Source: Elusimicrobiota bacterium (GTDB lineage: Bacteria > Elusimicrobiota > Elusimicrobia > UBA1565 > UBA9628). From it: 64,000 nt of DNA. Where the stretch lies: NCBI GenBank assembly GCA_016209035.1, contig JACQWX010000074.1, positions 19,076-83,075 of the forward strand, in the 5' to 3' direction. The notes under the pieces are model-generated. The model was not told the DNA's origin, made no database searches, and saw only the letters and a program-made list of their open reading frames with translations. The position numbers and the translations under genes were made by a program. Positions 1 to 8,161 of the stretch are shown here, piece after piece; positions within the stretch are counted from its first letter, which is position 1, and the number at the start of each line of letters is the position of its first letter.

Positions 1-1045
1 TGGGCCTGGGCCTGGGTCGGCCATCGGCAAGCAGGCGCTCGATCCCCCGGCGGACCTCCTGCGCGGAAACGCCCACGACCCTGTTCCATCCGTGCGTGAA
101 GGTCTCGGGCCATTCCGTCTCCCCGCGCACCGTGAGACAGGGTACGCCCAGGAAGTACGCCTCGCGCTGGACGCCCCCGGAGTCGGTCATGATGACATGG
201 GCCGAAGCCTCGAGGCAGAGCATGTCGCGGTAGGAGACGGGGGCGGTCAAAAGCAGGCGGGGCTCGCTGCGCATGCGGCGCCAGACCGGCAGGCGCGAGA
301 GCCGGTGGCGCAGGCGGGGATGCATCGGCAGCACTACCGGCCCTTCCAGGCTGAGAAGGCCATCGGCGATCCGGGCCAGCCTGCCCGTGTCGTCGGTATT
401 CTCTGCGCGGTGTATCGTCGCCAGGATGTATCGTCCTGGCCGCAGTCCCAGCCTACGCAGGACACGGGATCGGCGCGCGGCATCTCCTGCGAACGTCGCC
501 ACGGCGTCCAACATTACGTCGCCGGTCAGGAAGACCCCGCGGCGCATGCCTTCCCGCGCTAGGTTGCGCACAGCGGTCCGGGTGGGGCAGAAAAGAAGGC
601 TTGAGAGCCGGTCCGCGACGACGCGGTTGACCTCCTCCGCCATCAGGGGGTTGAAGCTCCTCAATCCCGCCTCCACGTGCACGACCCGGATACCGAGCTT
701 GGCGGCGGCCAGGGTCCCGGCGAGGCTGGAGTTGGTGTCGCCATAGACGATGACGACATCCGGCCTCTTCTTGAGCAGGACTGACTCGATTCCCGCGAGC
801 ATCCGCGCGGTCTGCTCGCCGTGGGAGCCCGAGCCGACGCGGAGGTTATGGGCCGGCTTGGGCAGGGGCAGCTCCCGGAAGAAGACGTCGGAAAGTCTGG
901 GATCGTAGTGCTGGCCCGTGTGCAGCAGGGCGTGGCGGATGCGCCTCCCGGGCGGTAGGGCTCGGTTGCGGCGCCGGATTGCGGCGACGACCATGGCGGC
1001 CTTGACGAACTGGGGCCGGGTCCCCACGACCGAAAGCCACTTCAT
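1..1045 (-). CDS. UDP-N-acetylglucosamine 2-epimerase family protein (WecB/WbpI/WlbD-like), 3' end cut by the window
   Basis: Non-hydrolysing UDP-HexNAc 2-epimerase, read by translating the reverse strand from the ATG at 1045 to the window edge (about 348 codons, C-terminus missing). It starts MKWLSVVGTRPQF, the usual start of the family. Catalytic landmarks are all present: YGDTNSS (Asp), HVEAGLRSF (Glu), the EEVNR motif (second Glu), TIHRAEN (His) and TDSGGVQREA near the C-terminus. It overlaps the upstream aminotransferase by ATGA and is the last gene of an oxidoreductase-acetyltransferase-aminotransferase-epimerase series. In Bordetella wlbABCD and Pseudomonas wbpB/D/E/I the equivalent epimerase converts UDP-GlcNAc(3NAc)A to the manno isomer. 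By context that is the likely job here, but a plain UDP-GlcNAc to UDP-ManNAc epimerase (WecB) cannot be excluded. Confidence 0.9.
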   Translation of the reverse strand, partial: MKWLSVVGTRPQFVKAAMVVAAIRRRNRALPPGRRIRHALLHTGQHYDPRLSDVFFRELPLPKPAHNLRVGSGSHGEQTARMLAGIESVLLKKRPDVVIVYGDTNSSLAGTLAAAKLGIRVVHVEAGLRSFNPLMAEEVNRVVADRLSSLLFCPTRTAVRNLAREGMRRGVFLTGDVMLDAVATFAGDAARRSRVLRRLGLRPGRYILATIHRAENTDDTGRLARIADGLLSLEGPVVLPMHPRLRHRLSRLPVWRRMRSEPRLLLTAPVSYRDMLCLEASAHVIMTDSGGVQREAYFLGVPCLTVRGETEWPETFTHGWNRVVGVSAQEVRRGIERLLADGRPRPRP

Positions 1046-2226
1046 CCGCGGAAAAGGGCCTGGATCACGGAGACGACGCGCCGCTGCTGGGTCGCCTTGA
1101 GCTCGGGATAGACCGGAAGCGCCAGGACTTCCGACGCGGCGCGCTCGGCCTCGGGGAAATCCCCGGCTCCGCAGCCCAAGTGCTTGAAGCAGTCCTGCAG
1201 GTGGAGGGCGCGCCGGTAATAGACCGCGCACCCGATGCCGTTCTCCTTGAGATGCTGTTCCAAGCGGTCGCGCTTGTCCGGGACCCGCACCACATACTGG
1301 TTGTAGACGTGGCGGCAGCCCGGGCGCTCGGTCGGAAGGCCCAGCGCACCCGCAGCAAGACCCGCGCGGCGGAACAGGGACCCATAGAGCGCCGCGTGCG
1401 CTCGCCGGCGCTCGGTCCATCGCTCGAGGTGAGAAAGTTTGACCGAGAGGATGGACGCCTGCAAGGCGTCCAGCCGGGAATTCGTGCCGACCATGACGTG
1501 GTGATCCCTCTTAGGGGACCCGTGCACGCGCAGCAGCCGGACTCGGGCCGCCAGGTCGGAGCGTTTGGTGACGACCATGCCGCCGTCGCCGAATCCCCCG
1601 AGATTCTTGCTGGGGAAGAAACTCAAGGCTCCGGCGTCGCCGATCGCTCCGCACGAGCGTCCATGGTCCCGGGCCCCGATCGCCTGCGCCGCGTCTTCGA
1701 TGACGGCCAGGTCATGTTCCTTCGCCAGGTGCATGATGGGATCCATCTCGGCCGGCTGGCCGAAAAGATGCACGGGCAGGATAGCGCGCACGCGGCAGCC
1801 GCTCGGGCGGTGCGTGAGGGCGCGCTTCCCGGCATCCCAGGCGCAATCTTGCCGGACCAGCCGCGTCAGCGCTCCTGGATCCAGGTTGTAGGTGGCGGGG
1901 TCGATGTCCACGAAGACCGGGCGGGCCCCCGCGTTGCAGATGGAGCCGGCGGTGGCGAAGAAGGAGAACGTCGTGGTGATGACGGCGTCGCCCGGGCCGA
2001 CTCCGACCGCCTTGAGGGAGAGGATGAGGGCGTCCGTGCCGTTGGCGACCCCCACGGCGTCGGGGGTTCCGACGTAGGACGCCACGGCCTTCTCGAAGGA
2101 CTCGACGGCCGGGCCCAGGATGAACTCCTGGTTCCGGAGGGAGTCGCGCACGGCTCGGCGCACCTGACCGCCGATCGTCCGGTATTGGGCTTTCAAGTCC
2201 AGCAGGGGGATCGTTCCTGACGTCAT
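1042..2226 (-). CDS. DegT/DnrJ/EryC1 aminotransferase, WbpE/WlbC-like
   Basis: PLP-dependent sugar aminotransferase of 394 residues, normal family length. The N-terminus (IPLLDLKAQY) and the PLP-lysine motif SFFPSKNLGGFGDGG (Lys near residue 207) are those of the WbpE/WlbC group, which transaminates C3 of UDP-3-keto-GlcNAcA. Substrate-anchoring VEDAA-type (VIEDAAQAIGA) and LFGQPA motifs are present. It starts at an ATG that overlaps the stop of the acetyltransferase gene (ATGA at 2223-2226), and its own stop overlaps the epimerase start, so the genes are translationally coupled. The order oxidoreductase, acetyltransferase, aminotransferase, epimerase equals wlbA-B-C-D. The exact substrate is inferred from this context. 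Confidence 0.9.
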   Translation of the reverse strand: MTSGTIPLLDLKAQYRTIGGQVRRAVRDSLRNQEFILGPAVESFEKAVASYVGTPDAVGVANGTDALILSLKAVGVGPGDAVITTTFSFFATAGSICNAGARPVFVDIDPATYNLDPGALTRLVRQDCAWDAGKRALTHRPSGCRVRAILPVHLFGQPAEMDPIMHLAKEHDLAVIEDAAQAIGARDHGRSCGAIGDAGALSFFPSKNLGGFGDGGMVVTKRSDLAARVRLLRVHGSPKRDHHVMVGTNSRLDALQASILSVKLSHLERWTERRRAHAALYGSLFRRAGLAAGALGLPTERPGCRHVYNQYVVRVPDKRDRLEQHLKENGIGCAVYYRRALHLQDCFKHLGCGAGDFPEAERAASEVLALPVYPELKATQQRRVVSVIQALFRG

Positions 2227-2966
2227 TGGTTGTCGAGCAACTGCTCCTTGGGGACGTCGCGCCAGATCTTAGCGGGGGCGCCGGCAACGATCTTGCGCGC
2301 TGGCACGTTGCGCCTGACCAGTGACCCGGCGGCCACGAGAGCGTCGGCGCCGACTGTCAGCCGGGGTAGGATCGTGGAATTGGCCCCTACGCGCGCCCCG
2401 CGACGCAGGGTCACGCCCTTGTGAAACTTGAAACGCTCAGCCGTCCGCCCCACGAAATTGTCGTTGGTGAAGGTGACCTCAGGCGCCACGAAGCAGCCAT
2501 CCTCGATCCCGGAAAGCGCCGTAATGTAACTGCCGGTCTCAAGCTTGCATTTCCGGCCGATCTTGACTTTGTTCTCGACCGCGACGCCCCGGCCGACGAT
2601 CGTCAGTTCTCCGATCTCGACGTCCTCGCGGATGGAGGCGAAATCGGCGACCATCACTCCCCGGCCGATGCGGCAGCCTCGATAGACCACGGCCATCGAC
2701 CCAAGGATGCAGCCGTCGCCGATGACGCAGGGATCGAGCTTCCTTTGCTGCGTCATGGCGCTCAAGGAGGAGCGCATCGGGGATTTCCCGACGACCGCGT
2801 TGTCGTCGATACGCACGCCCCTGCCGATGACGGTGTCCGGGTGGATGACGACCCCGTGCCCGATCCGGCAGCCCTCTCCGATGACGGCGTTCTCCAGGAT
2901 GACGGCGTTGAAGCCGACGTCAGTCCGGGTGCCGATGCTGGCCGTGGGATGGATGTGGTTGGGCAT
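2223..2966 (-). CDS. Left-handed beta-helix (hexapeptide) N-acetyltransferase, WbpD/WlbB-like
   Basis: The 247-residue product is built of hexapeptide repeats (IGEGCRIGHGVVI, VIGRGVRIDDNAVV, VIGDGCILGSMAVV and so on) and ends in the usual AGAPAKIWRDV, the C-terminal signature of sugar O/N-acetyltransferases. The frame stays open upstream, but the start MPNHIHPTASIG at 2966 is chosen because it begins the helix and the upstream extension is arginine/serine-rich antisense-type sequence. The gene starts 47 nt inside the end of the oxidoreductase gene, an unusually long overlap. In the wlb pathway the enzyme acetylates the 3-amino group of UDP-GlcNAc3NA. It is somewhat longer than typical WbpD (about 190 residues), so the acceptor is uncertain. 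Confidence 0.85.
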   Translation of the reverse strand: MPNHIHPTASIGTRTDVGFNAVILENAVIGEGCRIGHGVVIHPDTVIGRGVRIDDNAVVGKSPMRSSLSAMTQQRKLDPCVIGDGCILGSMAVVYRGCRIGRGVMVADFASIREDVEIGELTIVGRGVAVENKVKIGRKCKLETGSYITALSGIEDGCFVAPEVTFTNDNFVGRTAERFKFHKGVTLRRGARVGANSTILPRLTVGADALVAAGSLVRRNVPARKIVAGAPAKIWRDVPKEQLLDNQ

Positions 2967-3963
2967 AGATATTCTGGGGGACGCCGTTAAGCTGGAGAGA
3001 CCGCTGCGCTGCGTCGAGGATCCTGAGGATTTTGAGCCCGTTGCGGCCGTCGGTGATTGGGGATTCTCGGGACTCCAGGCAGTCGCAGAAATGCCGGCAT
3101 TCGAGCTTGAGCGGCTCCGCCATCTCGACCCGGGGGATGAGGATGTCGCCGAACCGGAGCTGGATGGCGTCCCCGTAGGTGCGCACCTGGGGGGGGTGGG
3201 CGCATCGGTCGTAGATCCGCAGCTTCTCGGTGGTCTCAATGTCGTCGAAAACCGCCATCTTCTTCGACCCCACGACGGTCACTCGCCTGATCTTGTGCGG
3301 GTCGAGCCAGCTGACGTGGATGTGGGCCATCGCCCGGTTCGCGAAGGAGAGACCCAGGAAGACCACGTCCTCGATGCCCTGCTGGATGTAGCTCTGTCCC
3401 TGGGCGGCCACCTCGACCGGCTCGTCGTCCAGCAGGTAAAGGGCCTGGGAAATGTCGTGCGGAGCGAAGCTCCAGAGGACGTTCTCGTCGCCTCTGATGC
3501 GGCCCAGGTTGACGCGCTGCATTGTGAGATAGTAGACCGAGCCCAAGTCCCCCGATTGGATAATCTTCCTGAGGTGCCGGAGCACTGGGTGGAACAGCAG
3601 GATGTGGCCCACCATCAAGACCCGGTGTCTCGCGTCCGCCAGGGTCAGCAGTTCCTCGGCCTCGCGCACGCTTAGAGTCAGGGGCTTCTCTACGAACACG
3701 TCGCGCCGGGCGAGCAGGGCCTTGCGCGCGAGCTCGTAGTGCGTGACGGCCGGCGTGGCGATGACCACGGCGTCCAACTCCTTGGAGAGGAGGGCGTCGA
3801 AATCCGGGACCGCCTTGGTATGGGGGTAGGCCGCTTCGAATGCCTCGCTGCGCTTGTGGTTGGAGTCGCAGCAGTAGAGCAGCCTGCATTCCTTCATCTC
3901 GGCGAAGGCCCGCCCGAGGTTCCAACCCCAATTTCCGAGACCAACGATGCCGAGGCGGGGCAT
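2920..3963 (-). CDS. Gfo/Idh/MocA family NAD-dependent oxidoreductase, WbpB/WlbA-like
   Basis: A 347-residue Gfo/Idh/MocA oxidoreductase. The start at 3963 gives MPRLGIVGLGNWGWN, a Rossmann GxGxxG immediately at the N-terminus. FVEKPLTLS supplies the family Glu-Lys-Pro motif and SFAPHDIS carries the conserved His/Asp region. In the WbpB/WlbA pathway the enzyme oxidises C3 of UDP-GlcNAcA using tightly bound NAD+. Together with the three following genes it forms a wlbABCD-like cassette. The WbpA-type UDP-GlcNAc 6-dehydrogenase that makes the uronic acid substrate is not in the window. The function is inferred mainly from gene order, because the superfamily is broad. Confidence 0.87.
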   Translation of the reverse strand: MPRLGIVGLGNWGWNLGRAFAEMKECRLLYCCDSNHKRSEAFEAAYPHTKAVPDFDALLSKELDAVVIATPAVTHYELARKALLARRDVFVEKPLTLSVREAEELLTLADARHRVLMVGHILLFHPVLRHLRKIIQSGDLGSVYYLTMQRVNLGRIRGDENVLWSFAPHDISQALYLLDDEPVEVAAQGQSYIQQGIEDVVFLGLSFANRAMAHIHVSWLDPHKIRRVTVVGSKKMAVFDDIETTEKLRIYDRCAHPPQVRTYGDAIQLRFGDILIPRVEMAEPLKLECRHFCDCLESRESPITDGRNGLKILRILDAAQRSLQLNGVPQNIYAQPHPSHGQHRHPD

Positions 3964-3965
3964 GC

Positions 3966-4802
3966 TCAACCCGGACGCGCGGCGCTTGCGTTCCGGTCGA
4001 GCCGTCCCCGGAGGATCCGATCGATCAGGCGCAGGTGCCCGAGGATGGTCTTCCAGACGGGCAGCTTGGACCTGCCGGACTGCCGCACCCGCAGGGGCAT
4101 CGGGACTTCCAATATCCGGCGCCCTTGCGCGGCGGCCAGAAAGAGAATCTCCGCCGCGCAGATGAAGTCCGAGGCTTGGAAGGAGACTCGCCGGATGACG
4201 GGGCGGCGGTATGCTCGGAAGATGCTCGTATAGGTGTGGATCCGCACCGGGGAGACCCGGCGGTAGATGAACGACAGCCCCCGGCTGAGGAAGAGCCTCC
4301 ACGGCACGGCGTTCGTAACCCCTGCCTCAGGATGGTAAGGTGAAGCGGTGGCTACGTCGGCACCTGTCTGCTCCAGAGCCGCGACAAGCCGGGAGAGTTC
4401 CTCCGGAGGATAGGTGCAGTCGGCGTCGATGGTGCAGACGATCTCGCCGCAGGCCCGGTCGAAGCCCGTGCGGAAGGCGGCGCCGACGCCCAGGTTCGTC
4501 TCGTGCCGCGTGAGCTTGTAGTCCCACTTCGGGCAGAAAACCTTGTGGATGCGATCTGCTGTCCCGTCGGTACTGCCGTCGTCGATGAAGACCAGTTCTA
4601 GCCGCTTGTCGTTCAGGGCGTCGCGAAGCTTGGAGAGGCTTGCCTCCAGGGCCTCGATCCCCGCGCTCTCGTTGCGCAGGGGCACGACGACCGATATCAT
4701 CCCCTTGATCCCGGCATCCGGGTCTGCGGGCGCCGCATGCGGGGGTGCTGCGGTGGCGAGTTCGGCTTGTGGTCGATAGCCGCTGACCTCGGCATTTGTC
4801 AT
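3966..4802 (-). CDS. Family 2 glycosyltransferase (DPM1-like)
   Basis: A GT-A fold GT2 enzyme of 278 residues. ISVVVPLRNESAGI opens the nucleotide-binding domain, IDDGSTDGT is the UDP/GDP-binding loop and TIDADCTYPPEE carries the metal-binding DxD-type motif. There are no strong C-terminal membrane spans, which suggests a DPM1-type polyprenyl-phosphate sugar transferase or a simple chain-extending transferase. An unusual 34-residue tail precedes the first beta strand, so a start at the internal Met (MISVVVPL) is possible. It sits 2 nt upstream of the wlbA-like gene and heads that five-gene series. A -10-like TATCAT lies only 10 nt before its ATG. Confidence 0.87.
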   Translation of the reverse strand: MTNAEVSGYRPQAELATAAPPHAAPADPDAGIKGMISVVVPLRNESAGIEALEASLSKLRDALNDKRLELVFIDDGSTDGTADRIHKVFCPKWDYKLTRHETNLGVGAAFRTGFDRACGEIVCTIDADCTYPPEELSRLVAALEQTGADVATASPYHPEAGVTNAVPWRLFLSRGLSFIYRRVSPVRIHTYTSIFRAYRRPVIRRVSFQASDFICAAEILFLAAAQGRRILEVPMPLRVRQSGRSKLPVWKTILGHLRLIDRILRGRLDRNASAARPG

Positions 4803-4812
4803 CAGGACCTAG

Positions 4813-4818
4813 ATGATA
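4813..4818 (-). promoter_or_regulatory. Candidate -10 element of a near-leaderless promoter
   Basis: On the minus strand the sequence reads TTTTGGTATCATCTAGG. TATCAT matches TATAAT at five positions and is preceded by TG one base upstream (an extended -10). It ends 10 nt before the ATG at 4802. The same GTATCATCT string precedes the genes starting at 15729 and 60989. No convincing -35 is seen at 17 bp. Confidence 0.5.
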
Positions 4819-4878
4819 CCAAAATTCAGGCGTCCGGCCATCAATCGGGATTGAAATAGAAGAAGAACAATGCTCGCG

Positions 4879-5682
4879 TCAGGTCCTCTTAAGGGTGACG
4901 GCCATGGTCACCGCGAACTGCTTGGAGACGTTCCTGATGACCCAGTTCTCCAGCGCGAACAAGGCCGACAGCGCGGCCGTCGGGAGGAGTTGCCGGATGC
5001 GGAAGCCCCCGGAGAGGAGGAACGACAAGCAGGTGCTGTACTCCACCCTGGTCAAGACGAACTCGGGATACTCTCTCCTGAAGGCCTCGGCGTCCCGGAA
5101 GAAGACGATCCAGGCGAGCGCGATATTGCTGTCGCTGAGCCGGCCTTTGCCGTCGAAGCCCCACGAGGGGGCTTCGCAATCGAGCTTATCCACGTGGATC
5201 TTGTAATAGACCCTGGACCAGAGCGTGATGGCGGGGTCGACGATGACCAGCTCGCCTCCAGGCTTCAGGCACCGACGGGCCTCGTCCAGGAAGCTCCGCG
5301 CGCGGCTGAAATGGTGGAAGGAGAACATCGAGAAGATCCTGTCCAAAGAGGCGTCGGCCAAGGGCAGGTCGAACGCCGAGCACACCAGGTCGAGCCAGGG
5401 AAGAGAGACGACGTCGCTGCAGATGAGCCGGGGGAGCCTTTCCTTCAGCGGGCTCGTGCCAGACCCGAGCTCCAGCATCTTGGCCCCCGCGGGCAGGCCC
5501 CTTGCGGATTCCACGAAAGGACGGCAGTATTCCTCGTAGAGGACGCCCAGGATCGTCTTCTTCCGGAGGACTTCCCTTTCCCTGAGAGCGGCCTCCGGGG
5601 TGTCGAAATCCGTCCCCTTGAATCCCCGCATTTCGGGGAGCCGCAGCAGCTTGTCCCCGGCGTCGCGCAGGAGATGGAGCAT
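4879..5682 (-). CDS. Class I SAM-dependent methyltransferase
   Basis: A 267-residue protein with the class I methyltransferase core. MLELGSGTSP is motif I, ICSDVVSLPWLDLVCSAF holds the motif II acidic residue, and CLKPGGELVIVDPA is the post-motif region typical of Methyltransf_11. The C-terminal third, from about residue 165, is a family-specific cap with a hydrophobic stretch (STCLSFLLSGGFRIRQLL). It probably methylates a sugar or lipid-linked intermediate made by this locus. The acceptor is unknown. A 76-nt gap and a new promoter separate it from the downstream GT2 gene, and 13 nt separate it from the upstream acetyltransferase. Confidence 0.85.
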   Translation of the reverse strand: MLHLLRDAGDKLLRLPEMRGFKGTDFDTPEAALREREVLRKKTILGVLYEEYCRPFVESARGLPAGAKMLELGSGTSPLKERLPRLICSDVVSLPWLDLVCSAFDLPLADASLDRIFSMFSFHHFSRARSFLDEARRCLKPGGELVIVDPAITLWSRVYYKIHVDKLDCEAPSWGFDGKGRLSDSNIALAWIVFFRDAEAFRREYPEFVLTRVEYSTCLSFLLSGGFRIRQLLPTAALSALFALENWVIRNVSKQFAVTMAVTLKRT

Positions 5683-5695
5683 GCCGGATGTCCTC

Positions 5696-6244
5696 CTACT
5701 TCCGCTCGGCCACCTTCCGGGCCGGGACCCCGACGTTGATGGAATAGGGCTCCGTATCCTTCGTCACCACGGCGCCCGCCCCGATGACCGAGCCCTTCGC
5801 GATCGTCACCCCGCCGCAGACGACCGTGTTGGCGCCGATCCAGCTGTCTTCCTGGATGACGATCTTCTCCTCCTTCGACGCCCGTTCGATCATGGGCAGG
5901 CCCCGGGACATGTCGTGGTCGCCCGCCACGATGGAGCAGTTCGGCGAGATGAGGACATGGTCGCCGATCTCGATGCCGCCCCTCCCGTAGATGTAGGAGT
6001 TCGAGTTGATGAGGGCGCCCTTGCCCAGGGAGATGTTCTTCATGAAGACGAACCGGACCCCCGAGTAGATGTACGGGACGGAGTCGATGCGTTTGAACAG
6101 AGGCTTGTACGCGAGGTAGCGGATGATGAACCCGCAGATGCCGGGCAGGCTCCTGACCAGGAAGCCGACATCCTCCTCCAGCTCCGCCCGCGCGGCTTGG
6201 CGGAGGGAATAGTTCTTCAGGATGGTGCCCAGGAATGACGCCAT
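5696..6244 (-). CDS. Hexapeptide-repeat O-acetyltransferase (CatB/WbbJ type)
   Basis: The 182-residue product has an N-terminal helical region of about 65 residues followed by a left-handed beta-helix. Key features are HVLISPNCSIVAGDHD, containing the catalytic His of the NodL/LacA/WbbJ group, DSWIGANTVVCGGVTI, and the ending INVGVPARKVAER. It is likely to acetylate a hydroxyl or amino group of a sugar residue. It lies 1 nt downstream of a methyltransferase gene and 13 nt upstream of another, suggesting a decoration module (methyl, acetyl, methyl). Its acceptor cannot be told from sequence. Confidence 0.85.
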   Translation of the reverse strand: MASFLGTILKNYSLRQAARAELEEDVGFLVRSLPGICGFIIRYLAYKPLFKRIDSVPYIYSGVRFVFMKNISLGKGALINSNSYIYGRGGIEIGDHVLISPNCSIVAGDHDMSRGLPMIERASKEEKIVIQEDSWIGANTVVCGGVTIAKGSVIGAGAVVTKDTEPYSINVGVPARKVAERK

Positions 6245-6245
6245 G

Positions 6246-7037
6246 TCAGCTCCTCCCGGGGCTGGTCGCCCCGGTCTTCTCCAACGCCAGGATCAGGATG
6301 TGGCCTCGGAACAACCTGCACAGCAGGAGGTCCTCGGCCACGAAGAACAGGTGCATCAGGGGGAACGCCCTTCGGTAGGCGCGGAACAGGGGCGACTTCT
6401 TGACGCCGATGAGGTCGGAGTGCTCTTTCAGCTTGTTCTTCCTGAAGTAGACCCACTTTACCATGTCCATGAAAAGCTCGGACGCGAGGAACATGGAGTA
6501 GGTCTTGTCCGCCACCCGCAGGCCGGGGATCCTCCCGAGCATCCCGCTCATGGCCGCCCACGAATAGCCCATGCGGTAGTGGTATTCGCCGCTCCCGGGC
6601 GTCTCGTGCCCGAGATTCCGCAGGGAGGTCGTCGCCCGCAGCCCTTCGAGGGAGGGGACCGTGAGGTAGAGCCGGCCGCCCGGCTTGAGGACGCGGCACG
6701 ACTCGCGCAGGGCTTCCTCGTCGAGCCCTTCCGGCAGGTGTTCCAGTACCTCGGAGCAGATGATGGCGTCGATGCTGTCAGGCTTGAAGGGCAGTCGCGA
6801 GGCGCTTCCCCTCACCATGTTGGCGAGGCCGCGGCTCTTGTTGAGGGCCAGGGATTCCGGGTCGGCTTCGAGTCCCACGCAGGTGAAGCCTTCCCCGAGC
6901 GTCTCGGACAGATACCCCAGTCCGCAGCCCACGTCGAGCAGGATCCCGCCGCGGCGGCCGGACATGAGCCTCCTCAGGTGGAACTCGCGCAGGCGCGAGT
7001 GGACGGAATACCTCAGCGGGTGGTCGGTTGAGATCAT
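6246..7037 (-). CDS. Class I SAM-dependent methyltransferase
   Basis: A Methyltransf_11-type enzyme. ILLDVGCGLGYLSE is motif I, CVGLEADPESL binds the SAM ribose, and CRVLKPGGRLYLTVP is motif III. The frame is open further upstream, but the start at 7037 (MISTDHPLRYS) is chosen because it forms an ATGA overlap with the stop of the radical SAM gene, as many neighbours do. An ATG at 7058 is the alternative. This gives 263 residues. The C-terminal region contains basic and aromatic segments (FMDMVKWVYFRKNKLK) that could sit on the membrane. The acceptor is unknown. Confidence 0.84.
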   Translation of the reverse strand: MISTDHPLRYSVHSRLREFHLRRLMSGRRGGILLDVGCGLGYLSETLGEGFTCVGLEADPESLALNKSRGLANMVRGSASRLPFKPDSIDAIICSEVLEHLPEGLDEEALRESCRVLKPGGRLYLTVPSLEGLRATTSLRNLGHETPGSGEYHYRMGYSWAAMSGMLGRIPGLRVADKTYSMFLASELFMDMVKWVYFRKNKLKEHSDLIGVKKSPLFRAYRRAFPLMHLFFVAEDLLLCRLFRGHILILALEKTGATSPGRS

Positions 7038-8161
7038 AGCTTGCAGCAGCGCGAGCATGCCGGGAAAAGCCCTCGCTTCAGGCCCCACCTGAACTCCCTC
7101 ATCCTGTCGCCGTTCCACAGGGACAGAATGTCCCCGTGGCGCAGGTCTCCCAGTTCCAGATGGATTTTGGAGCACGGGTAGAGCTTCCCAGCGGCATCGA
7201 TGAGGATGCCGCGCCAGGGATAGAGGCACTTGCGGCACGTCGCGAACTCATCCGCGGAATACCAGTTGCGGATCTCGTCGTGAGTGAGGGTCGGCGCCCA
7301 TTGGATGGGGATCTGCGAGCCCCGCTCCCGGATCGTCCCCATGAAGGAGATGAGCCTCTCCGCGACGCCCCCGAGGTCGGCCGCATCCTCGATCTCGACG
7401 GCCGGGCCGGCGGCGCCGAAGAGGGCGGACATCCTGCGGTCCTGGGCCTGGAACTCGGCCGGCCGCAGAAAATTGTAATGCTGGAACCTGACGCCGTCGA
7501 GGGCGAACCGCTCCGCAAGCTGCAAGGCATGCCCGATGTCATCCAGCGAGCAGGGGGTGATCGTGTAGTTCAAGACGACCTTCGTGCCCCCGCGATGCCC
7601 GGCGAAATATTCCAGGTTCTGCAGCAGCATCCGATAGCTGGCGGGCGCCCCGGCCACGGCGGGGTGGGACCGCTCGTCCCCCAGCAGGGTGAAGTCGATG
7701 TAGTCCAGGCCGCACGCCACCAGTTGGTCCGCGATGTCCGGCCCGGCCAGAGTGCCGTTCGTGAAGATCTGCACGGGCAGGCCCTTGCCCTTCGCGTACC
7801 GGACCATGGCGACCAGGTCGGGATGCAGGAAGGGCTCCCCGCCGGACAGGATGACGCAGGGGCGGCTCTTGGCGGCTCCGTCGATCGCCTTCTGGAACAG
7901 ATCGAGCGGCAGCGTCCTCCTTTGGGCGAGTTCCGTGTGGAAATAGCACATCGAGCAGCGGAGGTTGCACTTGTCCGTGATCGCGAAGGTCAGATTCCTG
8001 ACGGCGGTGGAACGGTTCCTGATGTAGTCGATCGGGAACAGGACGGCATCCTCGGCGATGGCCGAGAGAGGGTACATCTTGTTGAAGAAATAGATGCGCC
8101 TGAACACGTTCGCCCATACCCTCAAGGTCTCGACCACTCCGCCGCGCCCAGGTCCCGTCAT
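7034..8161 (-). CDS. Radical SAM/SPASM-type enzyme
   Basis: A radical SAM enzyme of 375 residues. ITDKCNLRCSMCYFH carries the CxxxCxxC motif that ligates the SAM-binding 4Fe-4S cluster, and VILSGGEPFLHPD is the GGE motif. The C-terminus has a twitch/SPASM-like cysteine set (CRKCLYPW, YPCSKI, PACSRCCKL), so at least one auxiliary cluster is likely. The start at 8161 is chosen for its ATGA overlap with the upstream B12-radical SAM gene, although the frame extends 22 codons further. It is coupled in the order asnB, B12-radical SAM, this gene, methyltransferase. Substrate and reaction are unknown; modification of a nucleotide-linked or lipid-linked sugar is inferred from context only. Confidence 0.88.
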   Translation of the reverse strand: MTGPGRGGVVETLRVWANVFRRIYFFNKMYPLSAIAEDAVLFPIDYIRNRSTAVRNLTFAITDKCNLRCSMCYFHTELAQRRTLPLDLFQKAIDGAAKSRPCVILSGGEPFLHPDLVAMVRYAKGKGLPVQIFTNGTLAGPDIADQLVACGLDYIDFTLLGDERSHPAVAGAPASYRMLLQNLEYFAGHRGGTKVVLNYTITPCSLDDIGHALQLAERFALDGVRFQHYNFLRPAEFQAQDRRMSALFGAAGPAVEIEDAADLGGVAERLISFMGTIRERGSQIPIQWAPTLTHDEIRNWYSADEFATCRKCLYPWRGILIDAAGKLYPCSKIHLELGDLRHGDILSLWNGDRMREFRWGLKRGLFPACSRCCKL

